Positions 47,201 to 56,196 are shown, counted from the stretch's first letter. The stretch: 64,000 nt of DNA from Scytonema sp. UIC 10036 (GCF_009725235.1 NZ_WJFC01000018.1:42375-106374); one strand, 5' to 3'. The notes: a model not told the origin generated them from the sequence alone. A program made the numbers and translations.

Positions 47201-50200
47201 TCAAAGCAACTAACTATGTCCACTTGAATGCAGAGGAAGTGTTGTTACAGTTAGCACCCATCGCCTTCGATGCATCGACCTTTGAGATTTGGGGGTGTTT
47301 GCTCAATGGTGGGCGGTTGGTTGTCATGCCACCGCACAAGCCATCGTTGCCAGAATTGGGGCGGGTGGTTGAGGAACACCAAGTGACAACGTTGTGGCTG
47401 ACAGCAGGTTTGTTCCACTTGATGGTGGAGGAGCAACTCCAACACTTAAGGGGTGTGCGTCAGTTATTAGCAGGGGGTGATGTTTTATCAGTCCCTCATG
47501 TGCAAAAGGTGGTGGCACAACTGCCGCAATTGACCTTAATCAATGGTTATGGACCAACGGAAAACACAACGTTTACCTGCTGCTGTCCCATCACACAACT
47601 CACCCAAGTGGAAGGAACTGTCCCCATTGGTCGCCCGATATCTAATACGCAGGTTTATATACTCGACGAGCATCTTAAACCAGTTCCAATAGGAGTACCA
47701 GGGGAGCTGTACACCAGTGGTGATGGGTTATGCCGTGGTTACCTCAACCGTCCGGAAACTACTGCAGAGAAATTCATTCCCAACCCCTATAGCGACCAAC
47801 CAGGTGTACGCCTGTACAAAACCGGAGATAAGGCACGTTATTTAGCAGATGGTTTCATAGAATTTCTCGGTCGCATTGACAATCAGATCAAACTCAGAGG
47901 CTACCGAATCGAGCTTGGCGAAATTGAGTTCTTGTTAAATCAGCATCCTTTGGTGCAACAAACTGTGGCGATAGTCCGAGAGGATAGCCCAGGGGTGGAG
48001 CGAATTGTTGCGTATTGCACTCCAGACTTATCTGGAACAATCAACACGAATCCTGAATCGACACAACTGCCAACGGAGCACCTCAGCCAGTGGCAAACAC
48101 TCTATGACCAAACTTATGCTCAACCAAACCAACAGAGTGACGCCACTTTCAACATTATCGGTTGGAATAGTAGCTACACCAATCAACCGATTCCACCAGA
48201 GCAGATGCGACAGTGGCTCAATGGACGAGTCAATCACATAAGAGCTTTCCAACCACAGCGTGTACTCGAAATCGGCTGTGGCACAGGGTTGTTGCTCTTC
48301 CAAATTGCACCTTACACTCAGCACTACTACGGCACAGATTTTTCTCCTGTGGCGATATCATCGATAGCACGGCAATTGCGCCACCCAGAATGGCACCTGC
48401 CACAAGTTCAATTACAGCAAAAACTAGCGGATGATTTTGAGGGGATAGAAACAGGCAGCTTTGATACCGTCATCCTCAACTCAGTGGTGCAGTACTTCCC
48501 CAGTATTGATTATTTGTTAAAGGTGTTAACTGGAGCTCTCAAAGCCGTAGCACCAGGTGGGATAGTATTTATCGGAGATGTTCGCAGTTTACCATTGCTA
48601 GAAGCATTCCACGCCTCTGTGCAGTTGTATCAAGCCCAAGAGGAACTCTCTATCGAGCAGTTACGACAGCGCGTCCAAGCCCAGATCTCACAGGAAACGG
48701 AGTTAGTCATCGCTCCGGAATTTTTCCTCGCCCTGAAGCAGCACTTGCCGCAAATTGCCAACGTGCAGATTCACCTGCAGCGCGGGGATTCCCACAATGA
48801 GTTAAGTTGCTTCCGCTACGATGTCACACTAGAGGTAGGTTCTGGTCAATCAACGAAAGAATTGCAGTGCTCATGGCATGAGTGGGAAAGCATTGGGCTA
48901 AGTTTAGAGAGCACAGCACAACTATTAGAAAGCCAAAGCGCACAATTAGGGATTGTCAACATACCTAATGCGCGAGTACTGAGCGCCATCAAAACCGTAG
49001 AACTGTTATCCAGTCATGAGTGTCCCAAGAGTATTAGTCAATTACGCACAGCCATCAACACACTCACTGCTGAATCTGGGGTGGAGCCGGAACAGTTTTG
49101 GAACATGGCACAACAGTATGGATATACCCTAGCCATCAGTTGGTCAGAAACAGATCTCGGGTGTTACGATGTCGTATTTTCGCGGCAATCTACACAGATT
49201 CCACACAAGCCTGTGGGTGGAGTGACACCCCTAGAAAGAAAGAAAGTGCAGCCAAGAGCTTGGCAGACTTATGCCAACAATCCCTTACAGCTCCACCAGA
49301 GTCGCCAACTACAGTCGCAGTTGCACGGTTATTTAGAACAACGGTTACCAGAATACATGGTGCCAAGTGCAATTGTCATACTCGACGCGATGCCGTTGAC
49401 ACCTAATGGTAAAGTAGACCGTAATTCCCTGCCATCCCCTGAAGCCAGTCGAGGGTACTTGAGTGAAGCTTATGTCGCTCCACGTACTCCCATTGAAGAA
49501 ATTTTGGTGTCTTTGTGGGCAGAGATACTTGGGCAACAGCAGATTGGCATTCATGACAACTTCTTTGATTTGGGAGGACATTCACTACTAGCGACGCAAT
49601 TGATTTCGCGAGTGCGAGATGTGCTGCAATTGGAATTACCTCTGCGCTGTTTGTTTGAAGCTCCGACCCCAGCTCAGTTGGCTGAGTCGATAGCACAGAC
49701 TCAAGGTGGCATGGTGGCTGTGGAGTCTTCTACTATTGAACGGGTGGAACGCGAGGAGGAATTGCCGTTATCCTTTGCCCAAGCCAGACTGTGGTTCCTC
49801 GACCAGTTGAGGCCACTTAATCCTTTCTACAATATGCCATCTGCATTGCGTGTGACAGGTCTACTAGATGTGTTGGCACTGCAGCGCAGCCTCAACGAAA
49901 TCATTCGCCGCCATGAAACTCTACGCACCAGTTTCTTGACAGTGAATGGACAACCAACACAGAGTATCCTACCTTCAGTAGAGTCAATACTTGCAACTAT
50001 CGACTTGCAATCGTTGCCCGAATTTGAGCGCGAGCAAAAAGCCCGCTTTTTGGCAACGGAACTGGCGCAACAACCTTTTGACCTAAGAGTTGCTCCCCTA
50101 ATGCGAGTGATGCTACTGCGCTTAGCACCTCATGAACACGTGCTGCTGTTAGTCATGCACCATGTCATCTCAGATGGCTGGTCGTGGGGAGTGTTACATC

Positions 50201-53200
50201 GGGAGTTAGCTGTACTGTATGATGCATTTGTTACAGGCAAGACCTCACCATTACCAGAACTGAGTATACAGTATGCAGATTTTGCCGTTTGGCAACGCAC
50301 TTGGTTAGAACATACAGTACTGAAAACCCAACTGCTTTATTGGCTCCAACAGTTGGCAAATCTTGCTGTACTTGATTTGCCCACAGACTACTCGCGCCCT
50401 GTGGTACAATCTTTTCGTGGTGGGGTAGAAATTCTCTCACTGCCACAGAATTTGAAACAAGCGCTAGTGAAACTTTCACAGCAGCATGGAGTCACCTTGT
50501 TTATGACGATGCTGGCTGCGTTTAAAGTCTTATTGCATCGTTATTCAGGGCAGACAGATATCGTAGTCGGTTCACCGATAGCCAATCGCAATCGCTCTGA
50601 GATTGAGCCTTTAATTGGCTTTTTTGTCAACACTTTAGTGTTACGCACGCAGATTCAAAGCAATTTGTGCTTTAGCGAGTTGCTCACACAAGTACGCTCA
50701 GTCACCTTGGGAGCATATGCTCATCAAGACTTGCCATTTGAGAGGCTGGTGGAGGAACTACAGCCAGAACGGCAGCTCAATTCCAACCCACTGTTTCAGG
50801 TAATGTTTGCTCTCCAGAATGCACCGATGTCGGAGTTACAACTCACAGGGCTGCAATTGAGTCGCTTAGAGTTGGAGTACAACATGACGCGCCTTGACAT
50901 GGAATGGCACGTGTGGGAGCAGCCGCAAGGGTTACAAGTGATGGTAGCTTATGCGACAGATTTGTTTGCCCAAGATACTATTCAAAGGATGTTAGGGCAT
51001 TTTCAAACTTTGTTAGAAGCAGTGGTTGCCAATCCACAGCAACAAATCTGGGAGTTGCCACTGCTGAGTGCCACACAACAGCAGCAACTGCTCTTGGGCT
51101 GGAATGACACGCAAAAGGAATATCCCCACCACTTGTGCATACACGAGCTGTTCGAGGCACAGGTGGAGCAGACGCCAGATGCTGTGGCAGTGGTGTTTGA
51201 AGAGCAGCAACTCACCTACGATGAGTTAAATGAGCGTGCAAACAAGATAGCACATTACTTACAATCAGTGGGCATACAACCAGAGGAGTTAGTGGGGTTG
51301 TGTGTGGAGCGCTCAATCGAGATGATTGTAGGACTGTTGGGGATTCTGAAGGCGGGGGGCGCTTATTTGCCCCTCGACCCAAGCTACCCATCTGAGCGCT
51401 TGGCTTTGATGGTTTCTGACGCCAAAGTGTCGCTCGTGTTGACTCAACAGCGTTGGACCCAAAAGGTGGCTAGTTATACTACAAAAGTAGTCTGCTTAGA
51501 TACAGATTGGCAAGAGATAGCTCAAAGCCGCGAGCACGACTCTTTCAATCGGGTGAGGTCAGAACACTTAGCTTATGTGATGTACACTTCAGGCACAACG
51601 GGGTTACCCAAAGGAGTCAGCGTCCTGCATCGGGGAGTCATACGATTAGTCAAAGCAACTAACTACGTTCACTTGAATGCAGAGGAAGTGTTGTTGCAGT
51701 TGGCACCCATCGCCTTCGATGCATCGACCTTTGAAATTTGGGGATGTTTGCTCAATGGTGGGCGGTTGGTTGTCATGCCACCGCACAAGCCATCGTTGCC
51801 AGAATTGGGACGGGTGGTTGAGCAACACCAGGTAACAACGTTGTGGCTGACAGTAGGTTTGTTCCACTTGATGGTGGAGGAGCAACTCCAACACTTAAGG
51901 GGTGTGCGTCAGTTATTAGCAGGGGGTGATGTTTTATCAGTCCCTCATGTGCAAAAGGTGGTGGCACAACTGCCGCAATTGACCTTAATCAATGGTTATG
52001 GACCAACGGAAAACACAACGTTCACCTGCTGCTGTCCCATCACACAACTCACCCAAGTACAAGGAACTGTCCCCATCGGTCGCCCGATATCTAATACGCA
52101 GGTCTATATACTCGACGAGCATCTTAAACCTGTACCGATTGGGGTAGCAGGGGAGTTGTACACCAGTGGTGATGGGCTATCGCGTGGCTACCTCAACCGT
52201 CCGGAACTGACCGCGCAAAAGTTTATACCAAACCCCTTCAGTTCACAACCAGGTGTACGCCTGTATAAAACTGGAGATAAGGCACGCTACTTAGCAGATG
52301 GTTTCATAGAATTTCTCGGTCGCATTGACAACCAAGTGAAGATACGTGGCTTCCGCATTGAGTTGGGAGAAATTGAAGCTGCATTAACTCAACACCCTCA
52401 GGTACGAGAGACTGTAGCGATCGCAGGCGACGACATTCTCAGTGAGAAACGTATAATAGCTTACATTGTTCCAGCACAGGAAAGCATACCGACAATTAGC
52501 GAACTGCGTGCCTACCTCAAACAGAAGTTGCCAGAATACATGGTGCCAAGTGCAATTGTGATGCTAGACGCCCTGCCGTTGACACCTAGTGGCAAAGTAG
52601 ACCGCAAAGCGCTGAAAGTTCCTGAAGCCAGTCGAGGGTACTTGAGTGAAGCTTATGTCGCTCCACGCACGCCGATGGAAGAAATTTTGGTGTCTTTGTG
52701 GGCAGAGATACTTGGGCAACAGCAGATTGGCATTCATGACAACTTCTTCGATTTGGGAGGACATTCGCTACTAGCGACGCAATTGATTTCGCGAGTGCGA
52801 GATGTGCTGCAATTGGAGTTACCTCTACGCTATTTGTTTGAAGCTCCGACCCCAGCCCTTTTGGCTGAGTCGATAGCACAGACTCAAGGTCAAAATACAG
52901 CAGTGGAATCAAATGCCATTGAGCGTGTAGCACGCGAGGAGGAATTGCCGTTATCCTTTGCTCAAGCAAGACTGTGGTTCCTCGACCAGTTGAGGCCACT
53001 TAATCCTTTCTACAATATGCCATTTGCATTGCGTGTGACAGGTCTACTAGATGTGTTGGCACTGCAGCGCAGCCTCAACGAAATCATTCGCCGCCATGAA
53101 ACTCTACGCACCAGTTTCTTGACAGTGAATGGACAACCAACACAGAGTATCCTACCTTCAGTAGAGTCAATACTTGCAACTATCGACTTGCAATCGTTGC

Positions 53201-56151
53201 CCGAATTTGAGCGCGAGCAAAAAGCCCGCTTTTTGGCAACGGAACTGGCGCAACAACCTTTTGACCTAAGAGTTGCTCCCCTAATGCGAGTGATGCTACT
53301 GCGCTTAGCACCTCATGAACACGTGCTGCTGTTAGTCATGCACCATGTCATCTCAGATGGCTGGTCGTGGGGAGTGTTACATCGGGAGTTAGCTGTACTG
53401 TATGATGCATTTGTTACAGGCAAGACCTCACCATTACCAGAACTGAGTATACAGTATGCAGATTTTGCCGTTTGGCAACGCACTTGGTTAGAACATACAG
53501 TACTGAAAACCCAACTGCTTTATTGGCTCCAACAGTTGGCAAATCTTGCTGTACTTGATTTGCCCACAGACTACTCGCGCCCTGTGGTACAATCTTTTCG
53601 TGGTGGGGTAGAAATTCTCTCACTGCCACAGAATTTGAAACAAGCGCTAGTGAAACTTTCACAGCAGCATGGAGTCACCTTGTTTATGACGATGCTGGCT
53701 GCGTTTAAAGTCTTATTGCATCGCTATTCAGGGCAGACAGATATCGTGGTAGGTTCACCGATAGCCAACCGCAACCGCTCTGAAATTGAACCCCTCATTG
53801 GCTTTTTTGTCAACACTTTAGTGTTACGCACGCAAATTCAAAGCAATTTGTGCTTTAGCGAGTTGCTCACACAAGTACGCTCCGTCACCTTGGAAGCATA
53901 TGCTCATCAAGACTTGCCCTTTGAGCGGCTTGTGGAGGCACTGCAGCCAGAACGCCACCTCAATTCCAACCCACTGTTTCAGGTGGTGTTTGCTCTCCAG
54001 AATGCGCCGATGTCGGAGTTACAACTCACAGGGCTGCAATTGAGTCGCTTAGAGTTGGAGTACAACACGACGCGTCTGGACATGGAATGGCACGTGTGGG
54101 AGCAGCCACAAGGGTTACAAGTGATGGTGGCTTACGCGACAGATTTATTTGCACAAAATACTATTCAAAGGATGTTGGGGCATTTTCAAACATTGCTCGA
54201 AGCAGTGGTCGCCAATCCACGACAGCAAATCTGGGAATTACCACTGCTGAGTGCCACACAACAGCAACAACTGCTGTTTGACTGGAATCACACAGCAATG
54301 GAGTATCAAAAGCACTTGTGCATTAATGAATTATTTGAAGCACAAGTGGAGGTGACACCAGATGCAGTAGCACTCGTTTTTGAAGACCAACGGCTCACTT
54401 ACAGCGAGTTGAATGTGCGTGCCAATCGATTAGCCCACTACTTGCAATCAGTGGGTGTAAAACCAGAGGTATTAGTTGGGTTGTATGTAGAGCGCTCACT
54501 GGAAATGGTCTTGGGAATACTGGCTATTCTCAAAGCCGGAGGTGCTTATGTGCCCCTCGACCCAAGCTACCCAGAGCAGCGATTAGCATTTATACTCTCT
54601 GACACTGGAGTCTCTGTGTTGCTAACGCAGCTGCATTTAGTCGAGAGTTTGTCACAGCACAGTGCTCATATTGTTTGTTTAGATACACAGGCTCAGGCAA
54701 TTGCCCAACACAGCCAGGACAATCCTAACAGTGGAGTCACAACTCAAAATCTGGCTTATGTCATCTATACTTCTGGTTCCACAGGCTTACCGAAGGGCGT
54801 ATTAGTCAGCCACTCAGGATTATGTAACTTAGCTACTGCTCAGAAGAAAATTTTTGATGTGAGGGATTCTAGTCATGTTCTTCAGTTTGCTTCTTTGAGT
54901 TTTGACGCTTCGATTTGGGAAGTCGTGATGGCGCTCAACACAGGAGCAACACTGTATCTGGGTACAAAAAACTCTTTGTTACCGGGCAAAGAATTAATTG
55001 AGATGTTGGGGCAACATCAAATGACCCACGTCACGTTGCCACCATCAGCATTAGCAGTGTTGCCGAAGTCTGAACTTAAAGCACTGCAAACGATGATTGT
55101 TGCAGGCGAAGCCTGTTCTCAAGCCTTAGTGCGCCAATGGGCTATGGAGCGAAAATTCTTCAATGCCTATGGACCAACAGAAGCAACGGTGTGTGCAACG
55201 GTCTTAGAATGTAGTATAAGTGGCAAACTTTCGATTGGTCACCCCATAGCGAATACACAGGTTTATTTACTAGATGAGCATCTTAAACCAGTCCCGATTG
55301 GGATACCAGGGGAGTTATACATCAGTGGCGTTGGGCTATCGCGGGGCTACCTTAACCGTCCGGAAACTACCGCAGAGAAATTCATTCCCAACCCATGGAG
55401 CTCACAACCAGGTGTACGCCTGTATAAAACTGGAGATCGAGCACGCTACTTAGCAGATGGAAACATAGAGTTTTTGGGTCGCATTGACAACCAAGTGAAG
55501 ATACGTGGCTTCCGCATTGAGTTGGGAGAAATTGAAGCTGCATTAACTCAACACCCTCAGGTACGAGAGACTGTAGCGATCGCAGGCGACGATATGTTCT
55601 GTGAGAAACGTATAATAGCTTACATTGTTCCAGAGCAGGAAAGCATACCGACAATTAGCGAATTACGCGCCTTTCTCAAACAGAAGTTACCAGAATACAT
55701 GGTACCGTCTGCAATAGTGATGCTCGAAGTCCTACCGTTGACACCCAACGGTAAAGTAGACCGCAGAGCATTGCCCGCACCAGATTTTGACTCAAGTTTG
55801 TCAGCCGCTTATGTGGCACCTGAAACTGAACTAGAACAAACAATTGCTCGCGTTTGGCAGCAGGTATTACATCGTGAAAAAGTGGGAATACATGACAACT
55901 TTTTTGATAATGGTGGTCATTCATTACTCCTAGCTCAAGTCCATAGCCAGCTACAACAACTGCTTGACAAAAAGGTATTAATGGTTGAACTGTTTCAGTA
56001 TCCCACCATCAATTCTTTAGCGAACTATTTAACTCAGTCACAACCAGACAACACCACTGTTGAGCAAAGCTATCAACAAGTTAATAAACAAAAAGAGGCA
56101 ATGCATCGACACAAACAACGTAGGCAACGACAACTAAAGGATGAAGTATGA
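38287..56151 (+). CDS. Four-module NRPS with acyl-ligase/KR module: C-A*-AL-KR-T, C-A-NMT-T, C-A-T, C-A-T
   Basis: 5,954 residues. 1-55: TubC-type docking domain. Module 2 (about 75-2315): C with HHIISDG; an A domain (530-1030) lacking the TSGSTGxPKG, YGPTE, TGD and NGKxDR motifs; a second AMP ligase (1120-1660) with intact LLTSGSTGVPKAVMQSH; a ketoreductase (1670-2120) with GGLGGIG and the Ser-Tyr pair in NFSSINGFF and GAYAAANSF; carrier protein near 2273. Module 3 (2340-3790): C, A with pocket code DAFWLGGTFK (Val-type), N-methyltransferase (3260-3520), carrier. Module 4 (3823-4850): C, A with the same code, carrier. Module 5 (4885-5900): C, A with code DAWTIAAVCK (Phe), carrier. All C domains keep HHxxSDG. 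No epimerase or thioesterase is present. Module 2 should load a 2-keto acid, reduce it and give an ester bond. Confidence 0.95.
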   Translation: MKTGQFLSYLHSLGITVVPQGEQLKCKAPQGTLTPAIRAELTKRKAEILEFLSQVKAASDDNLLPILPTSRSETLPLSFAQERLWFLDQLMPLNPCYNMPFALRLAGKLDVLALQQSLNEIIRRHETLRTSFEIVDGQPTQLIADTLELTLAAIDLQSLPKLECDRKARSLANELAQQPFDLSVTPLMRVMLLHLAPNEHVLLLVMHHIISDGWSMGVFHRELAVLYDTFVTGKTSPLPELRIQYADFAVWQRTWLEQTALKKQLLYWQQQLADITVLQLPTDYPRPTEQSFRGRVEILELPQNLKQALVNLSQQHGVTLFMTMLATFKVLLHRYSGQTDIVVGSPIANRNRSEIEPLIGFFANTLVLRTQLEDNLCFDELLSRVQEITLGAYAHQDFPFERLVEVLEPERHLNTNPLFQVIFAVQNAPMQELQLKGLQLSPLEFEDNTTRFDMEWHVWDRLQGLQVTVSYATDLFAQDTIQRMLGHFQTLLEGVVANPQYRVSELPLLKATQQQQLLLDWNGTHTEYPQNLCIHQLFEEQVERNSNAVAVVDAHEQLTYGELNARANQLAHHLQALGVGPDAIVGICMERSIEMVVGMLGILKAGGAYLPLNPREPTEHWQLMLRDTKASVVLTQQDTVGILALDEAVVICLDAEWEVIAQHSQENLISKATPLSLMYVTYASKPGVLVEHQAVSQRLQWLQNTFVLSETDVVLSKAPLTQDTAVREIFWPLVVGGQLAMLPIGGAQGAIASEHKQEELANLQCLIAEQKVSVLNFAPSELSAFVASLGTDSLAQLNSLRLVLCSQEPLRQSVVEAFRANFSSQLHYLYSLPEAAGELTSFACQSKGKQQTVPMGYPAYKPIYVLDQHLQPVPIGVKGEIYVGGTTSLARGYLKAESDTAQRFVNNPFVKNPNARLFKTGELGRYLNDGTLEWLGSSARQTWIKGDRVELQAVEAALLALSAVEDARVLVRETEKNEPQLVAYVVLNGPFFAEQLHSQLQSVLPSYQLPCAYVPLSVLPLTKAGEVDDIALRRREVIDSELVQRWEKQLRSRPEIDQVAVVVQEQVQRQPPLHLMDLLGQVKADFGNRNNLQTPILTEPQLSNSKSSTALAISDGGPLPPTVFLPPNLAQALHQAAQSHPAKGIIYIQSDGTQLAQSYSELLCEAQKIQAGLTKLGLKPQDTVIFQLEHNQDFIPAFWGCILGGFVPVPIAVAPSYQEQNSTTSKLLNAWHMLGRPIVLTSAKLAEKICCWSQNSNLENFHLATVDELCCCEPEQNWHNSQPDDLAILLLTSGSTGVPKAVMQSHRALLSRSAATATVNNFTSLDVSLNWFGLDHVGGIVMFHIRDVYLGCQQLHAPTQLIVQNPLLWLDLIEQHQVTMTWAPNFAYGLIDDRAEELSQRCWDLSSLRFILNAGEAIVAKHARKFLHLLAPHGLRGTAMHPAWGMSETSSAVTFSHDFSLLSTKDDDKFVEVGAPIPGFMMRIVDGNHQVVTEGTTGFLQVKGLTVTSGYYGNPELNGEVFTTDGWLKTGDLGFLHQGRLTITGREKDIIIINGLNYYSHEIESVVEELDGVEVSYTAAVAVRDASDSTDKLAIFFSPGDSHKADMVKLQTDIRQQVVQNIGVNPDYIVPVKPSAIPKTTIGKIQRSQLRQRFEAGEFNDILKQLDIQSANANTLPDWFYRKKWCRKSAVAIAPFTHSAQSLVFLDPLGVGEYLCGQLEQLHQPYVKVEVGSQFVQLAANHYRLSPGNSNHYQLLLSSLANDKFHITQILHLWNYNSYSEVKSKEALDIAQDKGIYSLLFLVQALALVQNSQPQVRLLVVSSDTQAVSPKDLIAYEKGTILGLLKTIPQEMPWLSCCHLDLPPSSDVQWNGERILHELRVLSKEKEVAYRHGQRWVCRLEKADLSVQPNLELPFNQGGMYLLSGGLGGIGIEIAKYLLEHYEAKLLLVGRTPLPERSTWDAYLQQTNAIAEKISALQALEQLGGEILYQAADVCDLTQMQLVVEQAQSHWQCQLHGVIHLAGTYHESLLKEETFDTVSETLATKVSGSWVLHQLLLDKPNSIFINFSSINGFFGGTNVGAYAAANSFVDCFAQYQKYHSPLQSYCLAWSMWDEIGMSRGYQMKELTRARGYHLITAQQGLYSLLASLRHDQAQLLVGLDGSNRNLRRYMQSESYGNLNLAAYYTKKDHESSRASFQELIVCDRFGTKSQSKFVQLQEMPVTDTGEIDREQLLSFGTPSSSGANSKVEPRTEIERQLASLWKQVLRVPVLGIHDNFFKLGGHSLLATQLISRVQDVFELELPLRSLFENSTVASLGECIAQAQSQTKVVESNAIERVTRNTELPLSFAQARLWFLDQLMPLNPFYNIPFALRLVGRLDVLALERSLNQIIRRHETLRTSFETVNGQPTQLIAEFLELTLALLDLQSLPKLERSDKAQELADHLALQPFDLTVAPLLRVILLRLTPTEHVLLFVMHHIISDGWSMGVFYQELAVLYNAFVTGKTSPLPELSIQYADFAIWQRTWLEQTYLKNQLLYWQQQLADLAVLDLPTDFSRPAEQSFRGRVEILQVPENLKQELVKLSQQHGATLFMTMLAAFKVLLHRYSGQTDIAVGSPIANRNRSEIEPLIGFFVNTLVLRTQIEDRVCFDELLTQIRSVTLEAYAHQDLPFERLVEELQPERQLNSNPLVQVVFALQNAPMSELQLTGLQLSQQELEYKTTRFDMEWHVWEQPQGLQVMVAYATDLFAQDTIQRMLGHFQTLLEEVVANPQQQIWELPLLSATQHQQLLLGWNDTQKEYPHQLCIHELFEAQVEQTPDAVAVVFSDEQLTYHQLNERANKIAHYLQSVGIQPEELVGLCVERSIEMIVGMLGILKAGGAYLPLDPSYPSERLALMVSDAKVSLVLTQQRWTQKMATYTTKVVCLDTDWQEIAQSREHNSFDRVRSEHLAYVMYTSGTTGLPKGVSVLHRGVVRLVKATNYVHLNAEEVLLQLAPIAFDASTFEIWGCLLNGGRLVVMPPHKPSLPELGRVVEEHQVTTLWLTAGLFHLMVEEQLQHLRGVRQLLAGGDVLSVPHVQKVVAQLPQLTLINGYGPTENTTFTCCCPITQLTQVEGTVPIGRPISNTQVYILDEHLKPVPIGVPGELYTSGDGLCRGYLNRPETTAEKFIPNPYSDQPGVRLYKTGDKARYLADGFIEFLGRIDNQIKLRGYRIELGEIEFLLNQHPLVQQTVAIVREDSPGVERIVAYCTPDLSGTINTNPESTQLPTEHLSQWQTLYDQTYAQPNQQSDATFNIIGWNSSYTNQPIPPEQMRQWLNGRVNHIRAFQPQRVLEIGCGTGLLLFQIAPYTQHYYGTDFSPVAISSIARQLRHPEWHLPQVQLQQKLADDFEGIETGSFDTVILNSVVQYFPSIDYLLKVLTGALKAVAPGGIVFIGDVRSLPLLEAFHASVQLYQAQEELSIEQLRQRVQAQISQETELVIAPEFFLALKQHLPQIANVQIHLQRGDSHNELSCFRYDVTLEVGSGQSTKELQCSWHEWESIGLSLESTAQLLESQSAQLGIVNIPNARVLSAIKTVELLSSHECPKSISQLRTAINTLTAESGVEPEQFWNMAQQYGYTLAISWSETDLGCYDVVFSRQSTQIPHKPVGGVTPLERKKVQPRAWQTYANNPLQLHQSRQLQSQLHGYLEQRLPEYMVPSAIVILDAMPLTPNGKVDRNSLPSPEASRGYLSEAYVAPRTPIEEILVSLWAEILGQQQIGIHDNFFDLGGHSLLATQLISRVRDVLQLELPLRCLFEAPTPAQLAESIAQTQGGMVAVESSTIERVEREEELPLSFAQARLWFLDQLRPLNPFYNMPSALRVTGLLDVLALQRSLNEIIRRHETLRTSFLTVNGQPTQSILPSVESILATIDLQSLPEFEREQKARFLATELAQQPFDLRVAPLMRVMLLRLAPHEHVLLLVMHHVISDGWSWGVLHRELAVLYDAFVTGKTSPLPELSIQYADFAVWQRTWLEHTVLKTQLLYWLQQLANLAVLDLPTDYSRPVVQSFRGGVEILSLPQNLKQALVKLSQQHGVTLFMTMLAAFKVLLHRYSGQTDIVVGSPIANRNRSEIEPLIGFFVNTLVLRTQIQSNLCFSELLTQVRSVTLGAYAHQDLPFERLVEELQPERQLNSNPLFQVMFALQNAPMSELQLTGLQLSRLELEYNMTRLDMEWHVWEQPQGLQVMVAYATDLFAQDTIQRMLGHFQTLLEAVVANPQQQIWELPLLSATQQQQLLLGWNDTQKEYPHHLCIHELFEAQVEQTPDAVAVVFEEQQLTYDELNERANKIAHYLQSVGIQPEELVGLCVERSIEMIVGLLGILKAGGAYLPLDPSYPSERLALMVSDAKVSLVLTQQRWTQKVASYTTKVVCLDTDWQEIAQSREHDSFNRVRSEHLAYVMYTSGTTGLPKGVSVLHRGVIRLVKATNYVHLNAEEVLLQLAPIAFDASTFEIWGCLLNGGRLVVMPPHKPSLPELGRVVEQHQVTTLWLTVGLFHLMVEEQLQHLRGVRQLLAGGDVLSVPHVQKVVAQLPQLTLINGYGPTENTTFTCCCPITQLTQVQGTVPIGRPISNTQVYILDEHLKPVPIGVAGELYTSGDGLSRGYLNRPELTAQKFIPNPFSSQPGVRLYKTGDKARYLADGFIEFLGRIDNQVKIRGFRIELGEIEAALTQHPQVRETVAIAGDDILSEKRIIAYIVPAQESIPTISELRAYLKQKLPEYMVPSAIVMLDALPLTPSGKVDRKALKVPEASRGYLSEAYVAPRTPMEEILVSLWAEILGQQQIGIHDNFFDLGGHSLLATQLISRVRDVLQLELPLRYLFEAPTPALLAESIAQTQGQNTAVESNAIERVAREEELPLSFAQARLWFLDQLRPLNPFYNMPFALRVTGLLDVLALQRSLNEIIRRHETLRTSFLTVNGQPTQSILPSVESILATIDLQSLPEFEREQKARFLATELAQQPFDLRVAPLMRVMLLRLAPHEHVLLLVMHHVISDGWSWGVLHRELAVLYDAFVTGKTSPLPELSIQYADFAVWQRTWLEHTVLKTQLLYWLQQLANLAVLDLPTDYSRPVVQSFRGGVEILSLPQNLKQALVKLSQQHGVTLFMTMLAAFKVLLHRYSGQTDIVVGSPIANRNRSEIEPLIGFFVNTLVLRTQIQSNLCFSELLTQVRSVTLEAYAHQDLPFERLVEALQPERHLNSNPLFQVVFALQNAPMSELQLTGLQLSRLELEYNTTRLDMEWHVWEQPQGLQVMVAYATDLFAQNTIQRMLGHFQTLLEAVVANPRQQIWELPLLSATQQQQLLFDWNHTAMEYQKHLCINELFEAQVEVTPDAVALVFEDQRLTYSELNVRANRLAHYLQSVGVKPEVLVGLYVERSLEMVLGILAILKAGGAYVPLDPSYPEQRLAFILSDTGVSVLLTQLHLVESLSQHSAHIVCLDTQAQAIAQHSQDNPNSGVTTQNLAYVIYTSGSTGLPKGVLVSHSGLCNLATAQKKIFDVRDSSHVLQFASLSFDASIWEVVMALNTGATLYLGTKNSLLPGKELIEMLGQHQMTHVTLPPSALAVLPKSELKALQTMIVAGEACSQALVRQWAMERKFFNAYGPTEATVCATVLECSISGKLSIGHPIANTQVYLLDEHLKPVPIGIPGELYISGVGLSRGYLNRPETTAEKFIPNPWSSQPGVRLYKTGDRARYLADGNIEFLGRIDNQVKIRGFRIELGEIEAALTQHPQVRETVAIAGDDMFCEKRIIAYIVPEQESIPTISELRAFLKQKLPEYMVPSAIVMLEVLPLTPNGKVDRRALPAPDFDSSLSAAYVAPETELEQTIARVWQQVLHREKVGIHDNFFDNGGHSLLLAQVHSQLQQLLDKKVLMVELFQYPTINSLANYLTQSQPDNTTVEQSYQQVNKQKEAMHRHKQRRQRQLKDEV

Positions 56152-56196
56152 AGTATGAAGTATGAAGTATGAAGTATGAAGTATGAAGGATGAAGG
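56141..56196. repeat. Heptamer array (ATGAAGT, eight units) across the NRPS stop codon
   Basis: Six exact ATGAAGT units followed by two ATGAAGG units, from 56141 to 56196. The stop codon of the giant NRPS (56149-56151) is inside the second unit. Array length therefore does not change the protein, because the first in-frame unit already gives the stop, but it changes the spacing to the PKS gene. Confidence 0.9.
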
